A stretch of DNA of 64,000 bases from an uncultured Acidimicrobiales bacterium (GCA_937922805.1 CALAJV010000013.1:1-64000), one strand, 5' to 3'. Counted from the stretch's first letter, positions 18,025-28,065 are shown. The notes: generated from the letters alone by a model not told the origin. Program-made: numbers and translations.

Positions 18025-18036
18025 GAACCCACCACC

Positions 18037-18696
18037 ATGATCAAAATTTTGCTGGCAGACGATCACGCACTACTACGAGAAGGACTGCGGAAGTCGTTCG
18101 AAGCCGCGGGCGACACCGTGGTTGGCGAAGCGTCTTCGGGCGAAGAGGCCGTTGCTCTAGCTCGAGCTCTTCAGCCTCAGGTTGTTTTGATGGACCTGTC
18201 AATGCCGGTAATGGATGGAATCGAAGCCACCCGACGGATCCGAGAGGAAGTTCCCGGAGTTCGCGTTGCCGTGCTCACCATGCATGACGACATCGAAAAA
18301 ACTCGAGATGCCATCACAGCTGGCGCCACTGCATATCTAAGTAAGGGAACGTCGTTCTCTGAAGTTCGCGAGACTGTGCTCCGAGTGGCTGAAGGCGATA
18401 CCGCTTTGTCTCCAGCGCTAGCAGGAGCGATGCTAGCGTCGGCTCGGTCAGAACAAGCCGACCAAAATCTTCTGAGCGATCGTCAGGTTGAAATTTTGCA
18501 AGCGATCGCCAATGGTATGAGTACCAAGCAGGCCGGACGCCACCTTGGCATTACGACCAAAACCGTTCACAACCACTTGAATGCTATTTACCGAAAGCTT
18601 GATGCCCAGTCCCTTACTCACGCTGTTCTAAGCGCGGTACGGCTCGGCATTATCGACCTTGACGATCAGGTCGAGACCGAAACAGCTGAAGCGTAA
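18037..18696 (+). CDS. NarL/LuxR-family response regulator
   Basis: A 219-residue regulator. The receiver domain has D8-D9, the phosphoacceptor D53 in VLMDLSMPVMDG, the Thr in VLTMHD and the Lys in YLSKGTS. The C-terminal LuxR helix-turn-helix (about 150-212) reads LLSDRQVEILQAIANGMSTK, then GITTKTVHNHLNAIYRKL. AGGAA before the ATG supports the start. It is the cognate partner of the kinase immediately upstream. Its acidic tail (DDQVETETAEA) is short and ordinary. Confidence 0.95.
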   Translation: MIKILLADDHALLREGLRKSFEAAGDTVVGEASSGEEAVALARALQPQVVLMDLSMPVMDGIEATRRIREEVPGVRVAVLTMHDDIEKTRDAITAGATAYLSKGTSFSEVRETVLRVAEGDTALSPALAGAMLASARSEQADQNLLSDRQVEILQAIANGMSTKQAGRHLGITTKTVHNHLNAIYRKLDAQSLTHAVLSAVRLGIIDLDDQVETETAEA

Positions 18697-18816
18697 CTAG
18701 CACTATGTAGTCTTCGAAGTCCACCGCTCCCCGTCGTCTACGACGCCGGCTGGTGTTAGAAGTAATGGTTACCGGGCTTTATCCAAGTTCGGGAGCAGCC
18801 AATCTCTTTCCCCTTT

Positions 18817-18969
18817 ATGAACATCGACGACAACGAAATTGAATGGGACGACTACGGAGCTGAACCTTCCCCTATTTGCGCGGCCTGCGGCGTGAGCATG
18901 CTTCCGCCAGAACCTCCTGGCGGCGATGTGTCGTGCGAAAATCCGGATTGCGCCTCTTTCGATCTGTAA
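18817..18969 (+). CDS. small zinc-ribbon-like protein (50 residues)
   Basis: ATG 18817 to TAA 18969 encodes 50 residues starting MNIDDNEIEWDDYGAEPSPI. The acidic head is followed by CAACGVSMLPPEPPGG and then CENPDCASFDL, giving two Cys pairs (CxxC and CxxxxC) 15 residues apart, a likely zinc ribbon. It sits in the 447-base gap between the response regulator and prfC, in the same direction. No clear Shine-Dalgarno sequence is visible (CCCTTT precedes the ATG). Composition and the paired Cys argue that it is real. Function unknown. Confidence 0.6.
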   Translation: MNIDDNEIEWDDYGAEPSPICAACGVSMLPPEPPGGDVSCENPDCASFDL

Positions 18970-19143
18970 ACCTAATCGGGCGAAAATCGTCAAGCGCGTC
19001 CGAAGGGTACGGACTCCACTACTGAACCTCAAGGCGGTCAACGGGTCCGACGTCATGGTTGTGACTGGCGACAATGGCAGAGGGCAGACCTCTCTGTTGA
19101 TACGGTCAGGCTTTCGACCATTTCTCAGGTACCGTTCGATGCT

Positions 19144-20727
19144 GTGAGTGACCCAATTGTCGAGGCCAAGCGACGTCGAACGTTCGCTATTATTTCACAC
19201 CCCGACGCGGGCAAAACTACCTTGACTGAGAAGTTCCTTCTCTACGGCGGGGCGCTAGGCAAAGAGGCAGGCACGGTGAAGGCTCGAGAAGGCCGTCGTT
19301 CCGCTACCTCAGACTGGATGGAACTCGAACAGCAACGAGGGATCTCGATAACCTCAACGGTGCTCCAATTCGAATACCGCGATTGCGTCGTCAATCTGCT
19401 TGACACTCCCGGGCACCGCGATTTCTCTGAAGACACCTATCGGGTATTGGCCGCAGCCGACGCTGCGGTAATGGTCCTGGACGCAGCGAAGGGAATCGAG
19501 CCTCAGACACTCAAACTATTTGAAGTGTGTCGAGAGCGGGAGATCCCGTTTCTGACGTTCATCAATAAGTGGGATCGACCCGGTAAAGACCCGCTTCAAC
19601 TGCTCGACGAGATTGAAGAGACACTCGTAGTCGAGCCAACTCCGGTGACCTGGCCAGTTGGGATACCCGGAGATTTTCGCGGTGTCGTCCATCGTGGCAC
19701 CGGGGTTTACACCCGGTTCGAACGAACGGCACGTGGGTCGACAATCGCTCCAGAAGAAGAGGTCGACGAGGCAAGCGCCGAAGCCCAGGATGGCGAATGG
19801 TGGCTTCAAGCCAAAGACGAGGTCGATCTTCTTGATGAAATTGGACGAGTTGTCGACCAAAAAACCTTCCTAGCTGGCGAGTCGACACCGGTGTTCTTCG
19901 GTTCGGCCCTAACTAACTTCGGCGTCCGCTTCTTGCTTGATGGTGTGGTTGACCTTGTTCCGCCGCCAGCGCCGAGAATTCTGGCTGATGGCTCGAGACG
20001 AGCGTTGGACGACCCGTTCGCCGGACTTGTCTTTAAGGTTCAGGCTGGAATGGACAAATCTCATCGCGATCGGATCGCGTTCGTACGGGTTTGTTCCGGC
20101 CGGTTCGAACGAGGTATCACTGCAATTGCCGAACGCACGGAGCGGCAGTTCTCAACGAAATACGCTCAAGCTATGTTCGGTCAAGACAGAGACACCGCTG
20201 ACGAGGCCTACCCCGGCGATGTTCTTGGTCTGGTCAACGCCAACGATCTGCGGGTTGGCGACGCGGTGTATGTGGATAAGCCTGCGAGCTTTCCTGACTT
20301 GCCAGCTTTCGCTCCTGAGCACTTTATGCGAGCCCGGGTAAAGGACACGTCTAAGTTCAAACAGTTCCGCAAAGGAATAGCCCAGCTCGACGAAGAAGGC
20401 GCCATCCAAGTCCTACGCGACGAGATGGGCGATCAGGCCCCTATTCTCGCGGCCGTCGGTCCGATGCAGTTCGAGGTGGCCAACTATCGGTTGCAGAACG
20501 AGTTTGGCGCCGAGATAGAAATGACGTCGACGCCCTACACCATCGCTCGAAAGACTGATGAAGAGAGCGGCCCACAACTCAACGCCATGCAGGGCGTTTC
20601 AGTGTTGCGACGAGACAACGGCACGTTCTTGGCCTTGTTCGAAAGCAAGTATTGGATGGATCGGGTATTGGCCGATCACCCAGAACTGACGCTTGAGCGA
20701 ATGGTCGCCGAGGGCGGCCTGGGATAA
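19144..20727 (+). CDS. prfC: peptide chain release factor 3
   Basis: A 527-residue translational GTPase starting at GTG 19144. G1 is SHPDAGKTTLTEKFL, switch I is in RGISITSTVLQFEY, G3 is LLDTPGHRDFSEDTY and G4 is FINKWDRPGKDP. The C-terminal domains include GVLRRDNGTFLALFESKYW-like sequence typical of RF3. RF3 recycles RF1/RF2 from the ribosome after peptide release. Length is normal for the family. The next gene starts 12 bases downstream. Confidence 0.95.
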   Translation: MSDPIVEAKRRRTFAIISHPDAGKTTLTEKFLLYGGALGKEAGTVKAREGRRSATSDWMELEQQRGISITSTVLQFEYRDCVVNLLDTPGHRDFSEDTYRVLAAADAAVMVLDAAKGIEPQTLKLFEVCREREIPFLTFINKWDRPGKDPLQLLDEIEETLVVEPTPVTWPVGIPGDFRGVVHRGTGVYTRFERTARGSTIAPEEEVDEASAEAQDGEWWLQAKDEVDLLDEIGRVVDQKTFLAGESTPVFFGSALTNFGVRFLLDGVVDLVPPPAPRILADGSRRALDDPFAGLVFKVQAGMDKSHRDRIAFVRVCSGRFERGITAIAERTERQFSTKYAQAMFGQDRDTADEAYPGDVLGLVNANDLRVGDAVYVDKPASFPDLPAFAPEHFMRARVKDTSKFKQFRKGIAQLDEEGAIQVLRDEMGDQAPILAAVGPMQFEVANYRLQNEFGAEIEMTSTPYTIARKTDEESGPQLNAMQGVSVLRRDNGTFLALFESKYWMDRVLADHPELTLERMVAEGGLG

Positions 20728-20739
20728 GATTTCGATCTT

Positions 20740-22401
20740 GTGTGTCATGGCCCATTGTTAGCCCAGTGGTCTCCCCCCGAACCGGAGAGTTTTGCTGGTC
20801 GCGTCGGGCCACTCAGGTTCGCCATCGTTTTGATTCTGCTTGCGGCCTTCGCGGCCACCATCCGGCCTGAGACCTCGATCAGCAGTGTTTCCAACGGTGC
20901 GGTTGGCAGCGCATTCGATCAGCATTCGGGTGAGGCCGATCAAGCCTCCGAAACGGACACAACTCGCCCCGGCATTCCGGCCCCAGCTGGCCCCGACCAA
21001 GCGATCGACAACACCGGATCAGCGTGGGTCCCATCCGAATCGTCTGGTCAACCTTGGTCGGAACTGGGGGCGGTCGAAGGCTTGTTGACGTTCCGTGGAA
21101 ATCCAACCCGATCGTTCTACGGAACGGGGCCGATGCCAACAGCACCAGAGGTACTTTGGCAATACGAAGTTGGATGCTCCCTTTCAACAGTGGCTGGAGT
21201 AGTTAAGGAGTGGTGTGGAACTGGGTGGACTGGCCAGCCGGTTGTGTTTCCGCCAACACCGAAAGCTCAGCAGCAAACTTCTTCCCAAGGCAAGGACGAT
21301 CAGTGGTGGGTCGCATTCGGAGGATTCGACCGACAGGTCAACTTCTTAGACGCCAAGACGGGCCTATCAACCCACGCTCCGTACCGAACGGCCGACATTA
21401 TCAAAGGAACGGTCACAGTCGACCCCGATGGTTTCCCGTTGATATACACCGGCAGTCGTGACAACAACTTTCACGTTGTCGCCATCGACCGGGTTGACCC
21501 AGTCGGCCTTTGGCAATTGTCGGCCTACGACAATGGACCTACGCTGTGGAACAACGACTGGGACGGCTCAGCCCTCATCGTAGACGACTACCTTTTCGTA
21601 GGCGGTGAGAACTCTCGCTTTTACTTTGTGAAACTGAACCGCTCTTATGGTGCCGATGGATTGGTGGATGTCGACCCGGAGGTGGTGGCATCGGTTGCGA
21701 GCTGGGACGATGAACTTTTACGATCGATTGGCGACGTTGAAGTCTCGATCGAAAATTCACCGGCCATTAGCGGCAACGTTGTGTACTTCGCTAATTCAGG
21801 CGGACTAGTCCAAGGGTGGGACATAAGCGGCCTAACGAAGAGCGAGCCACCAACTCAAGTATTTCGTTTCTGGGCCGGAGACGATACAGACGCTTCAATC
21901 GTCGCTGATACCGACGGCATGCTTTACGTAGCTACCGAAACGCAGCGTTCGGTGGCTGGCAGCGGCTCGACCGGGCAGTTGTTCAAGCTTGACCCGACCA
22001 AGATCGAAGATCCAGTTGTGTGGAGCGCCTCGGCTGGCCCGAAATCGGCCGGTGGCATTTTTGCCACGCCTTCCCTCTATGAAGACAAGCTGGTCGTCGT
22101 TCCAACCGACGGTGGCCAGCTGCTTGGATTCGACCAAACAACCGGAGCGAGGCGATGGTCGGTCGATCTACCGGGCCCGCTTTGGTCTTCACCGGTCATC
22201 GTTGACGACGCTCTGATCCAGGGGGACTGCTCAGGACGCCTCAATCAATTTGATCTCGGCGACGACAGCACAGCCAAGCCAACCCTTACCTGGTCGGTTT
22301 CTCTGAACGGATGTATCGAATCAACGCCAGCTGTTTGGAACGGTCAGATCTTTGTCGGAACCAGAGCCGGCACGTTTTACAGCGTCGGCGAACCGAGCTG
22401 A
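20740..22401 (+). CDS. exported PQQ-type beta-propeller protein
   Basis: A 553-residue protein starting at GTG 20740. One hydrophobic segment (LRFAIVLILLAAFAATI, about 26-44) is a signal or anchor. From about 105 on, repeated blades show the PQQ/Trp-docking pattern, for example GGFDRQVNFLDAKTGLS, YTGSRDNNFHVVAIDR, VGGENSRFYFVKLNRS, DGGQLLGFDQTTGARRWSVD and VGTRAGTFYSVGEPS. There are no visible catalytic quinoprotein residues, so binding or scaffolding is more likely than dehydrogenase activity. It lies 12 bases after prfC but the functional link is doubtful. Confidence 0.75.
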   Translation: MCHGPLLAQWSPPEPESFAGRVGPLRFAIVLILLAAFAATIRPETSISSVSNGAVGSAFDQHSGEADQASETDTTRPGIPAPAGPDQAIDNTGSAWVPSESSGQPWSELGAVEGLLTFRGNPTRSFYGTGPMPTAPEVLWQYEVGCSLSTVAGVVKEWCGTGWTGQPVVFPPTPKAQQQTSSQGKDDQWWVAFGGFDRQVNFLDAKTGLSTHAPYRTADIIKGTVTVDPDGFPLIYTGSRDNNFHVVAIDRVDPVGLWQLSAYDNGPTLWNNDWDGSALIVDDYLFVGGENSRFYFVKLNRSYGADGLVDVDPEVVASVASWDDELLRSIGDVEVSIENSPAISGNVVYFANSGGLVQGWDISGLTKSEPPTQVFRFWAGDDTDASIVADTDGMLYVATETQRSVAGSGSTGQLFKLDPTKIEDPVVWSASAGPKSAGGIFATPSLYEDKLVVVPTDGGQLLGFDQTTGARRWSVDLPGPLWSSPVIVDDALIQGDCSGRLNQFDLGDDSTAKPTLTWSVSLNGCIESTPAVWNGQIFVGTRAGTFYSVGEPS

Positions 22402-22445
22402 GCTGTTCGGACCTGGCCCCCCGGAACTGCCGTTCAGAACTCAGC
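22397..22445. terminator. weak bidirectional hairpin between convergent genes
   Basis: GCTGAG (22397-22402) pairs with CTCAGC (22440-22445), and TTC (22406-22408) with GAA (22437-22439), around a G/C-rich loop. It spans the gap between two convergent stops. No T run. Confidence 0.3.
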
Positions 22446-22446
22446 C

Positions 22447-23874
22447 CTACTCAAAGTTGACGAGGATCTCTTCGCTGCCGACTAACCGTCGAGAACCTTC
22501 AGGCCCGATGTAAACCTGACCTCGGATCGAACCGGGCCCTACTTGGAAACCTTGGCCTTCTACGTCGATGCGGCCAACGTTCTCATCCCCACATTTGAGT
22601 ACTGAAATATCACCCTGGATTACGTTCCAGCAGTATTGGGTTAACTCCGGACGGGCCGCCGATCGAACTTTCAAGCGATCGACCAGTGAAACCATGTCGC
22701 TGTCTACAGGCAGTCTGAGCACGGACTGCGTGAGTAGCTCTAGCGTGACGGTGTCAGTCCCGACGAGTTCGCCCTCGAAGGTGTAGATCTCAAGAACGAC
22801 TGTTGCGTTGCCAAGCACCGACACCCCGTCGCTCGACGTGTTTGCCTCATCAGCGCAGAACCTTGAACTCTCGCCACTAGTCTCGTACCCGACTGCCCAG
22901 CAGTAGGTGTAATCGTCAACGTCGGGAGAGGCCGAGAGCTGGAGGCCTGAAGTACCGCCATCAACAACGCCTACGATGCTGACCTCAACCTCAACCGGGA
23001 CCGTTGTCGATTCCACCAACGAGGTTGTGGTGCTGCCGGCTTGCCCGTCACCACCGCTTGCTCCTGTCGGGATCGATGTTGCCGACCCTGTCGGCTCTGT
23101 GTCGAGCGATGTGGTAGTCACGACGCTCGGCACGTAGGTTGTTTCGAAATCGGTCGTTGTCGGAGCAGTTGTATCGGCCGAAACAGGATCGGTCGTGAAG
23201 GGGATGTCGTTATCGGGGTCGAACGGAACGAACTCGTCTTGGTAAACGTCAACAGCGTCGGGATCAACGTCTTCATCACCGTCTGTTACGCCAACCACGA
23301 TTGTGGATGGCGCCTGCTGCAATGGGCCAAGAGTCGTCGACGTCGCTCCAGGCAAATCGGATCGGGGTAGCGCCGGTCGACTTTCAACCGCCAAATCTCC
23401 GATGCCGAAGTTGTTACTTCGAGATTCGTTCGCCGGTGCTGTATCAAATCGAACTGTCGTGTCTACATCAGAGACAGTCGCATCAACAACTTCGTCTCCG
23501 CTTTTGCCGAACAGGAAAAACATGACCGAGCCGAGAGCAAGCCCGAACAAGATCTGACCTACGAGTTGCCGACGAGTAGCTCGGACCGGTTTACGGGCGG
23601 CCAATCGATCAATCGGGGCGCCGGAACTGTCAGGCTCGTCGGCAGCGCCACCGACCTCGACGTCAACAAGGGGAACGACTGCCTCATCTACCACGAGCTC
23701 GTCCCCGGAAGCTCCAGAAGTTGGCTCTGCGCTGAGGTCCGAGAGCGGCGTCGAGTCATCGCTGGTTTCGGTTTCGGTCATGTGCTGTTCGACTTCAGGC
23801 GGCCGAGCGGGCGCGTTGCGCTCTAGCATCGCCGACTGCGTAGATCGACTTCCACCGGAATTGTCTTCACTCAT
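22447..23874 (-). CDS. single-pass anchored protein with Thr/Ser-rich external region
   Basis: A 475-residue protein I cannot assign to a family. The first 95 residues are hydrophilic and acidic. Then RKPVRATRRQ is followed by one membrane segment (LVGQILFGLALGSVMFFLFG, about 105-124). The outer part has a Thr/Ser/Asp-rich stretch (for example TTSLDTEPTGSATSIPTG). Two beta-rich segments follow with paired Cys (DDYTYCWAVGYETSGESSRF then CADEAN, and YCWNVIQGDISVLKCGDEN). Their similarity suggests two copies of one small domain. It is convergent with the propeller gene. Confidence 0.7.
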   Translation of the reverse strand: MSEDNSGGSRSTQSAMLERNAPARPPEVEQHMTETETSDDSTPLSDLSAEPTSGASGDELVVDEAVVPLVDVEVGGAADEPDSSGAPIDRLAARKPVRATRRQLVGQILFGLALGSVMFFLFGKSGDEVVDATVSDVDTTVRFDTAPANESRSNNFGIGDLAVESRPALPRSDLPGATSTTLGPLQQAPSTIVVGVTDGDEDVDPDAVDVYQDEFVPFDPDNDIPFTTDPVSADTTAPTTTDFETTYVPSVVTTTSLDTEPTGSATSIPTGASGGDGQAGSTTTSLVESTTVPVEVEVSIVGVVDGGTSGLQLSASPDVDDYTYCWAVGYETSGESSRFCADEANTSSDGVSVLGNATVVLEIYTFEGELVGTDTVTLELLTQSVLRLPVDSDMVSLVDRLKVRSAARPELTQYCWNVIQGDISVLKCGDENVGRIDVEGQGFQVGPGSIRGQVYIGPEGSRRLVGSEEILVNFE

Positions 23875-24079
23875 AACGCCCCGAGAATTAGCTTCCCGAG
23901 CCTTTCTGATAACGCTGCAGCCCTAGCTCCGCACTGACCCAACATTTAGCTTTTCGAAGTAAAACGCAACAGCCAGACATCACACCCGCCCGGTAGCCAC
24001 GCCAGCTACTTCGTACACATTGTTACCCACTGTAGCCTCAACGGAAGCGGTCGTGGCTGCCGCCTCGCTCTGTAGTGAT

Positions 24080-25444
24080 TTAGCCCACGTTGGAGACCGT
24101 CGGTTCTGGTTTCCATTTGTGTTGGACAACGCTCGCGTCTCCAGCTGCCAAGAAAAACAGGAAACCGGTGAAGGTGGCGCCGGCGGCGACGAAAAAGGCA
24201 ATCCGATAGTCGAACGCGTCCCGGAGAACTCCGAGCAACAACGGACCGCCGGCCACTCCAATGGTGCCAAACAGCTGATTAAAACTATAAATCCGACTGT
24301 AGTTGGCAACGCCGAACACCTCGGCTAGCAGGAGTGGTTGAAGCATCAGTAAATTGCCAATGCTGATTCCAAAGAATGCTGCGCTCATGATCAGAGCGGT
24401 TTCATTTTGAGAAACAGCTAGCAAGATAAGGGCTGCCGATTGCAACACGACGAGAACTGCGCCAAGCCACTTAGTCGAAACTTTCAAGACCAAAGCACCA
24501 CCAATGAGACGAGCCAACACGCTCGAAAAAGCCAGAGCAGAAAGTGCTGTCGAAGCAACAGCAACATCGGTCCGTTCTTGCACCATTTTGAAAAGCTGAG
24601 CGATTCCTCCTACTTGGCCGAAGAAGATGGCACAGTACGCCGCGCACAACGCAATAAAAAAGCGGGTCTTTCGAGCCGAAGCAAAGTCGAGGCCCAAAAC
24701 GGTTTTGACCTGATTGGGTTGCGACTGGTCGGGCTGATCAACCATCGGGCTTTCAACCTCACCGTCTGGTTGAAGACCTCGCTCTGAAGGATCAGAACGC
24801 ACGAGCAGAAGTGCTACTGGCACGATTCCAACAAACCAGATCAACGCCATCACTGGCCCAGCGTCGGAAAGAGATCGCTGATCGATCAACCAAGCAGCGA
24901 CCGGGGTTAGGACGATCCCGCCAACGGACAATCCAGTTGACGCTACCGATAGCGCTACTGACCGGCGACGGTCGAACCAGCGGGTTACTACCGTAGTACT
25001 CGGTACTAATCCGGCCAGTCCGAATCCTACGCCGAACAGAGCGAAGAATAGGTAGAGCCCCGCAACGTTTGTTACCCAACGCAAGCTGTAGAGAGCTACG
25101 GCTCCGACAACACCACCGGCAGTAAAGAAAACTCGGAGATCGGACGTATCCATCCATTTCGAAAGGGCGAAACCGGTGAGTCCGCCGACGGCGAAGAACA
25201 CGCCGGTAGCACCAGACACAGCGGCTACTGACGCTCCGAGCTCATCGGTAGCGGCGGCGAGAATAACTGAAGCGTTGTAGAACCCGAGCCCGGAGGAAAA
25301 CAACAGGATGAAAAATACCGCCCCGACGACAACCCAACCGTAAAACGGCCCCCTTTGGCTGACTTGGACCGATCCGGCCGTTTCGCCGTCGAGTTCGGAT
25401 ATTTGCACCAGTGCAGTCGACCACACATCGCCAGCTAACACCAA
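24080..25444 (-). CDS. MFS transporter (monocarboxylate/oxalate-formate antiporter type)
   Basis: About 454 residues with 12 hydrophobic segments in two halves and a central polar loop (about 215-245). GPFYGWVVVGAVFFILLFSS at the start of the first segment and DRRRSVALSVASTGLSVGGI in the loop region match the OFA/monocarboxylate branch of the major facilitator superfamily. The substrate is unknown, but small organic acids are likely. The listed start is TTG 25444. Several in-frame GTG codons within 40 residues downstream are equally possible, since the membrane part starts at about residue 33. An AraC-family regulator gene lies divergently 177 bases away and may control it. Confidence 0.85.
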   Translation of the reverse strand: MVLAGDVWSTALVQISELDGETAGSVQVSQRGPFYGWVVVGAVFFILLFSSGLGFYNASVILAAATDELGASVAAVSGATGVFFAVGGLTGFALSKWMDTSDLRVFFTAGGVVGAVALYSLRWVTNVAGLYLFFALFGVGFGLAGLVPSTTVVTRWFDRRRSVALSVASTGLSVGGIVLTPVAAWLIDQRSLSDAGPVMALIWFVGIVPVALLLVRSDPSERGLQPDGEVESPMVDQPDQSQPNQVKTVLGLDFASARKTRFFIALCAAYCAIFFGQVGGIAQLFKMVQERTDVAVASTALSALAFSSVLARLIGGALVLKVSTKWLGAVLVVLQSAALILLAVSQNETALIMSAAFFGISIGNLLMLQPLLLAEVFGVANYSRIYSFNQLFGTIGVAGGPLLLGVLRDAFDYRIAFFVAAGATFTGFLFFLAAGDASVVQHKWKPEPTVSNVG

Positions 25445-25621
25445 GTTTCGGATCCGATGCCCCCCAAGTCGTAAACACCGAATAGAAGCCGCCAGGCAAG
25501 GCTCGGCTCCGAGGCCCCTTCGACCAGAGAAACCGCAGTAATCGATTCTGGGCCGACGCCATTTGGTTCGGACCGGAGAACTCTTGGTTAACGGCTCAGC
25601 TCCCGAAGTAGTATCTGGCCA

Positions 25622-26515
25622 ATGTCTGCATCACGGTACGACCCGATCCAAAAAGCACTTGAGTTGGTTGAGGTTAGCCTTTCCAAACCACTAGCCGTAA
25701 AACAAATTGCCGCCGATGTCGGGGTATCTTCGTTTCACTTCCAACGCCTGTTTGTTCGGGATATGGGAGAAACCGTTTCTAACTACGCGCGTAGCCGTCG
25801 ACTGGAACGGGCAGCGACAATCCTCATTGAACAACCGACAATCAACCTTCTCGACCTCGCCCTCGAATGTGGCTTCCAGACTCATAGCGCGTTTACTCGA
25901 GCATTCCGACGCCAGTTTGGTATGACGCCGACAGAGTTTGTTGACGGTGGAGGTCACGCCTTGTTGCAGGCGTCTAGCGATGCTCGGCCTTTCTTGACGC
26001 CAGCGCGAGCCAACGAACTGGACCATGACGTCACTATGAGAGATCTCCCGGACATGTGGTTGATGGCTCGTGGCCATACCGGCGTCTCTGGTGGCACGTA
26101 CTTTGTCGAAGAAAACGAAATCGCTGAAGGGTTTCAGGAGCTAGTGGCTGAAATGCCAAGCTCGTTGTCATCGCTGTGCGGGGCGTTCAAAGTCGGGCCC
26201 AAAGGCCTTTCTGACCCTGATGCGATTGGCCAGTACGGTGGGATATTCGACGAAAAACCTGGCAGCGAATGGGGTGAAATTGTCGAGCCGGTTCCGGCTG
26301 GCGAATGGGCGGTCTTTCCCCATCACGGATCGCTCAATCGCCTGCATATGACCTGGAACAAGGCTGTCCGGTCGTGGCTTCCACAGGCCGACTTCGATCT
26401 CCGCCCGGAGTGGATGTTTGAATTTTACTATGCCGGCCCCGACGTCGTGGATCCGAAGCAGCTAACAGCAGAAATCTTCCTACCGGTGGAAAAGAGCACG
26501 AACGGGACAATCTGA
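25622..26515 (+). CDS. AraC-family regulator with GyrI-like ligand domain
   Basis: A 297-residue protein. The AraC DNA-binding domain is N-terminal (about 8-107), with LAVKQIAADVGVSSFHFQRL and DLALECGFQTHSAFTRAFRR followed by FGMTPTEF. The C-terminal half (about 130-295) resembles the GyrI/Rob effector-binding domain, seen in GEWAVFPHHGSLNRLHMTWN and PEWMFEFYYAGPDV. This order is that of Rob/SoxS-like regulators that answer to small hydrophobic or aromatic ligands. It is divergent from the MFS gene and lies 47 bases upstream of the amidase gene on the same strand. Confidence 0.92.
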   Translation: MSASRYDPIQKALELVEVSLSKPLAVKQIAADVGVSSFHFQRLFVRDMGETVSNYARSRRLERAATILIEQPTINLLDLALECGFQTHSAFTRAFRRQFGMTPTEFVDGGGHALLQASSDARPFLTPARANELDHDVTMRDLPDMWLMARGHTGVSGGTYFVEENEIAEGFQELVAEMPSSLSSLCGAFKVGPKGLSDPDAIGQYGGIFDEKPGSEWGEIVEPVPAGEWAVFPHHGSLNRLHMTWNKAVRSWLPQADFDLRPEWMFEFYYAGPDVVDPKQLTAEIFLPVEKSTNGTI

Positions 26516-26562
26516 CAGGTCACGAGTGGCTAACAATAGAGGTAGACCCTACGGAGGCCACC

Positions 26563-27990
26563 ATGTCACGATCTCTCATAACCTGTTCTGCATCCAGAAT
26601 TGTCGCTGAACTTTCCAGCGGACACCTGACCCAAGAAGATGTTGTCGATGCGTTGACTCGTCAACGAGAAAAAGCAAACGGCGACATCAACGCTTTCGAA
26701 TTCATCGCACCATCAAATCACGATGATTGCAGTGGCCCTCTATCCGGGCTACCTATCACCGTCAAAGATCAAATCGCAGTTGCTGGGATGCCGCTCAACC
26801 ACGGCTTGGATCGACTGAACCGAAAACCACCGGAACAGACAGCTCCGGTTGTACGTCAGTTCTTGAACGCTGGGGCGAAGGTGCACGGCAAAACAACGTT
26901 ACCTCCCTATGCGATGGACTTTCAGACCTTCAACAAACGCAACGGCCCAACCTGCAACCCTTGGAATCTGGAGTTGACTGCTGGAGGCTCGTCGGGAGGC
27001 GGTGCTGCTGCGGTAGCTAGCGGTATGAGCTTTCTTGATATCGGGGCCGACCTGAGCGGCTCGTTGCGACTACCAGCCGCTTTCTGTGGTGTCTTTTCAT
27101 TGATGCCGACCGATGGAAAGGTTGATTCAAATGGCTTGTTGCCGCGAGGGCAGGTGCTCAACAACTTCGCCCGACCGGGAGCTATCGCCCGCGGCGTCGA
27201 CGACCTCGCCCTGGCTTGGGCCGTGATGTCGGATGAGGCTCAAGCCAAGATGCCGCTAACCGACGTTCAGATTGCTGTTTGGGACGATGCGTCGAGTCGG
27301 TTACCGGCCTCTCGAAGCGTGGTATCTGCGCTTACAGCAGCTTGTGAAACTCTTTCCCCCGAAGAAGGTATCGACCTGATCGAAACACCGCTAGAGCAAC
27401 TATTTGCCGATGAGGTGTATGCCTGCTTTGGCGAGATCATGGGCTACGAAACGGGAGCGTTGATGCCAGCGCCGATTCGGGCGTTGGAACGTATCACCGG
27501 CAAGGCAGCCGCCAAGAACTCTCCCAAGTTTCTCAAGCACGTGCATGAGGGCTATCGCCAAGACAAAGCCAGCTACGGTCGAGCCCTCGACAACCGGGAT
27601 AGCCTGCGGGCAGCTTTTGAACAATCGTGGGCGAACTCCGATGCGCTGTTGATCCCGGTTTGCGGTGTACAGCCTTTCCCCCACCAAACACCGGATCGTG
27701 ATCGTGGGGGCATCCGCAACTATTGCACTATGTTCGATGTTGGAGACACCAAGGTTGGCTACTTCGATGCGCTGACCTCGTTCACCGTTCCGGTTTCACT
27801 GATGGGCAACCCGGTTGTGACCCTACCTTTAGGGCTGGACCGCGAGGGTCTGCCGGTTGGAGCGCAACTGGTAGGTAAAGTTGGCGGCGAACTAGAGCTT
27901 TTAGCTGTCGCAGACAAAGTCGCATCGGTTCTTCCTGACCTGCACAACCCGTACCTGCCAAGCGAACGACAAACACACGGTGCTTCCTGA
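26563..27990 (+). CDS. amidase-signature-family hydrolase
   Basis: A 475-residue amidase. The Ser-cisSer-Lys triad can be placed: Lys in PITVKDQIAVAGMP, cis-Ser in GGSSGGGAAAVASG and nucleophilic Ser in GADLSGSLRLPAAFCGVF. The last differs from the usual GG-S-x-R only by Ser for Gly before GS. The C-terminal part with NPVVTLPLGLDREGLPVGAQ is typical. Start ATG follows a GGAGG sequence 6 bases upstream. The amide substrate is unknown. GatA is unlikely because no gatB/gatC is near. Confidence 0.92.
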   Translation: MSRSLITCSASRIVAELSSGHLTQEDVVDALTRQREKANGDINAFEFIAPSNHDDCSGPLSGLPITVKDQIAVAGMPLNHGLDRLNRKPPEQTAPVVRQFLNAGAKVHGKTTLPPYAMDFQTFNKRNGPTCNPWNLELTAGGSSGGGAAAVASGMSFLDIGADLSGSLRLPAAFCGVFSLMPTDGKVDSNGLLPRGQVLNNFARPGAIARGVDDLALAWAVMSDEAQAKMPLTDVQIAVWDDASSRLPASRSVVSALTAACETLSPEEGIDLIETPLEQLFADEVYACFGEIMGYETGALMPAPIRALERITGKAAAKNSPKFLKHVHEGYRQDKASYGRALDNRDSLRAAFEQSWANSDALLIPVCGVQPFPHQTPDRDRGGIRNYCTMFDVGDTKVGYFDALTSFTVPVSLMGNPVVTLPLGLDREGLPVGAQLVGKVGGELELLAVADKVASVLPDLHNPYLPSERQTHGAS

Positions 27991-28065
27991 TTGGTTTGAG
28001 GTAACAACCATTCTGGGAAACGAACATACGAACCACGACCGCTACTAACCGGACAGAGAAACACT

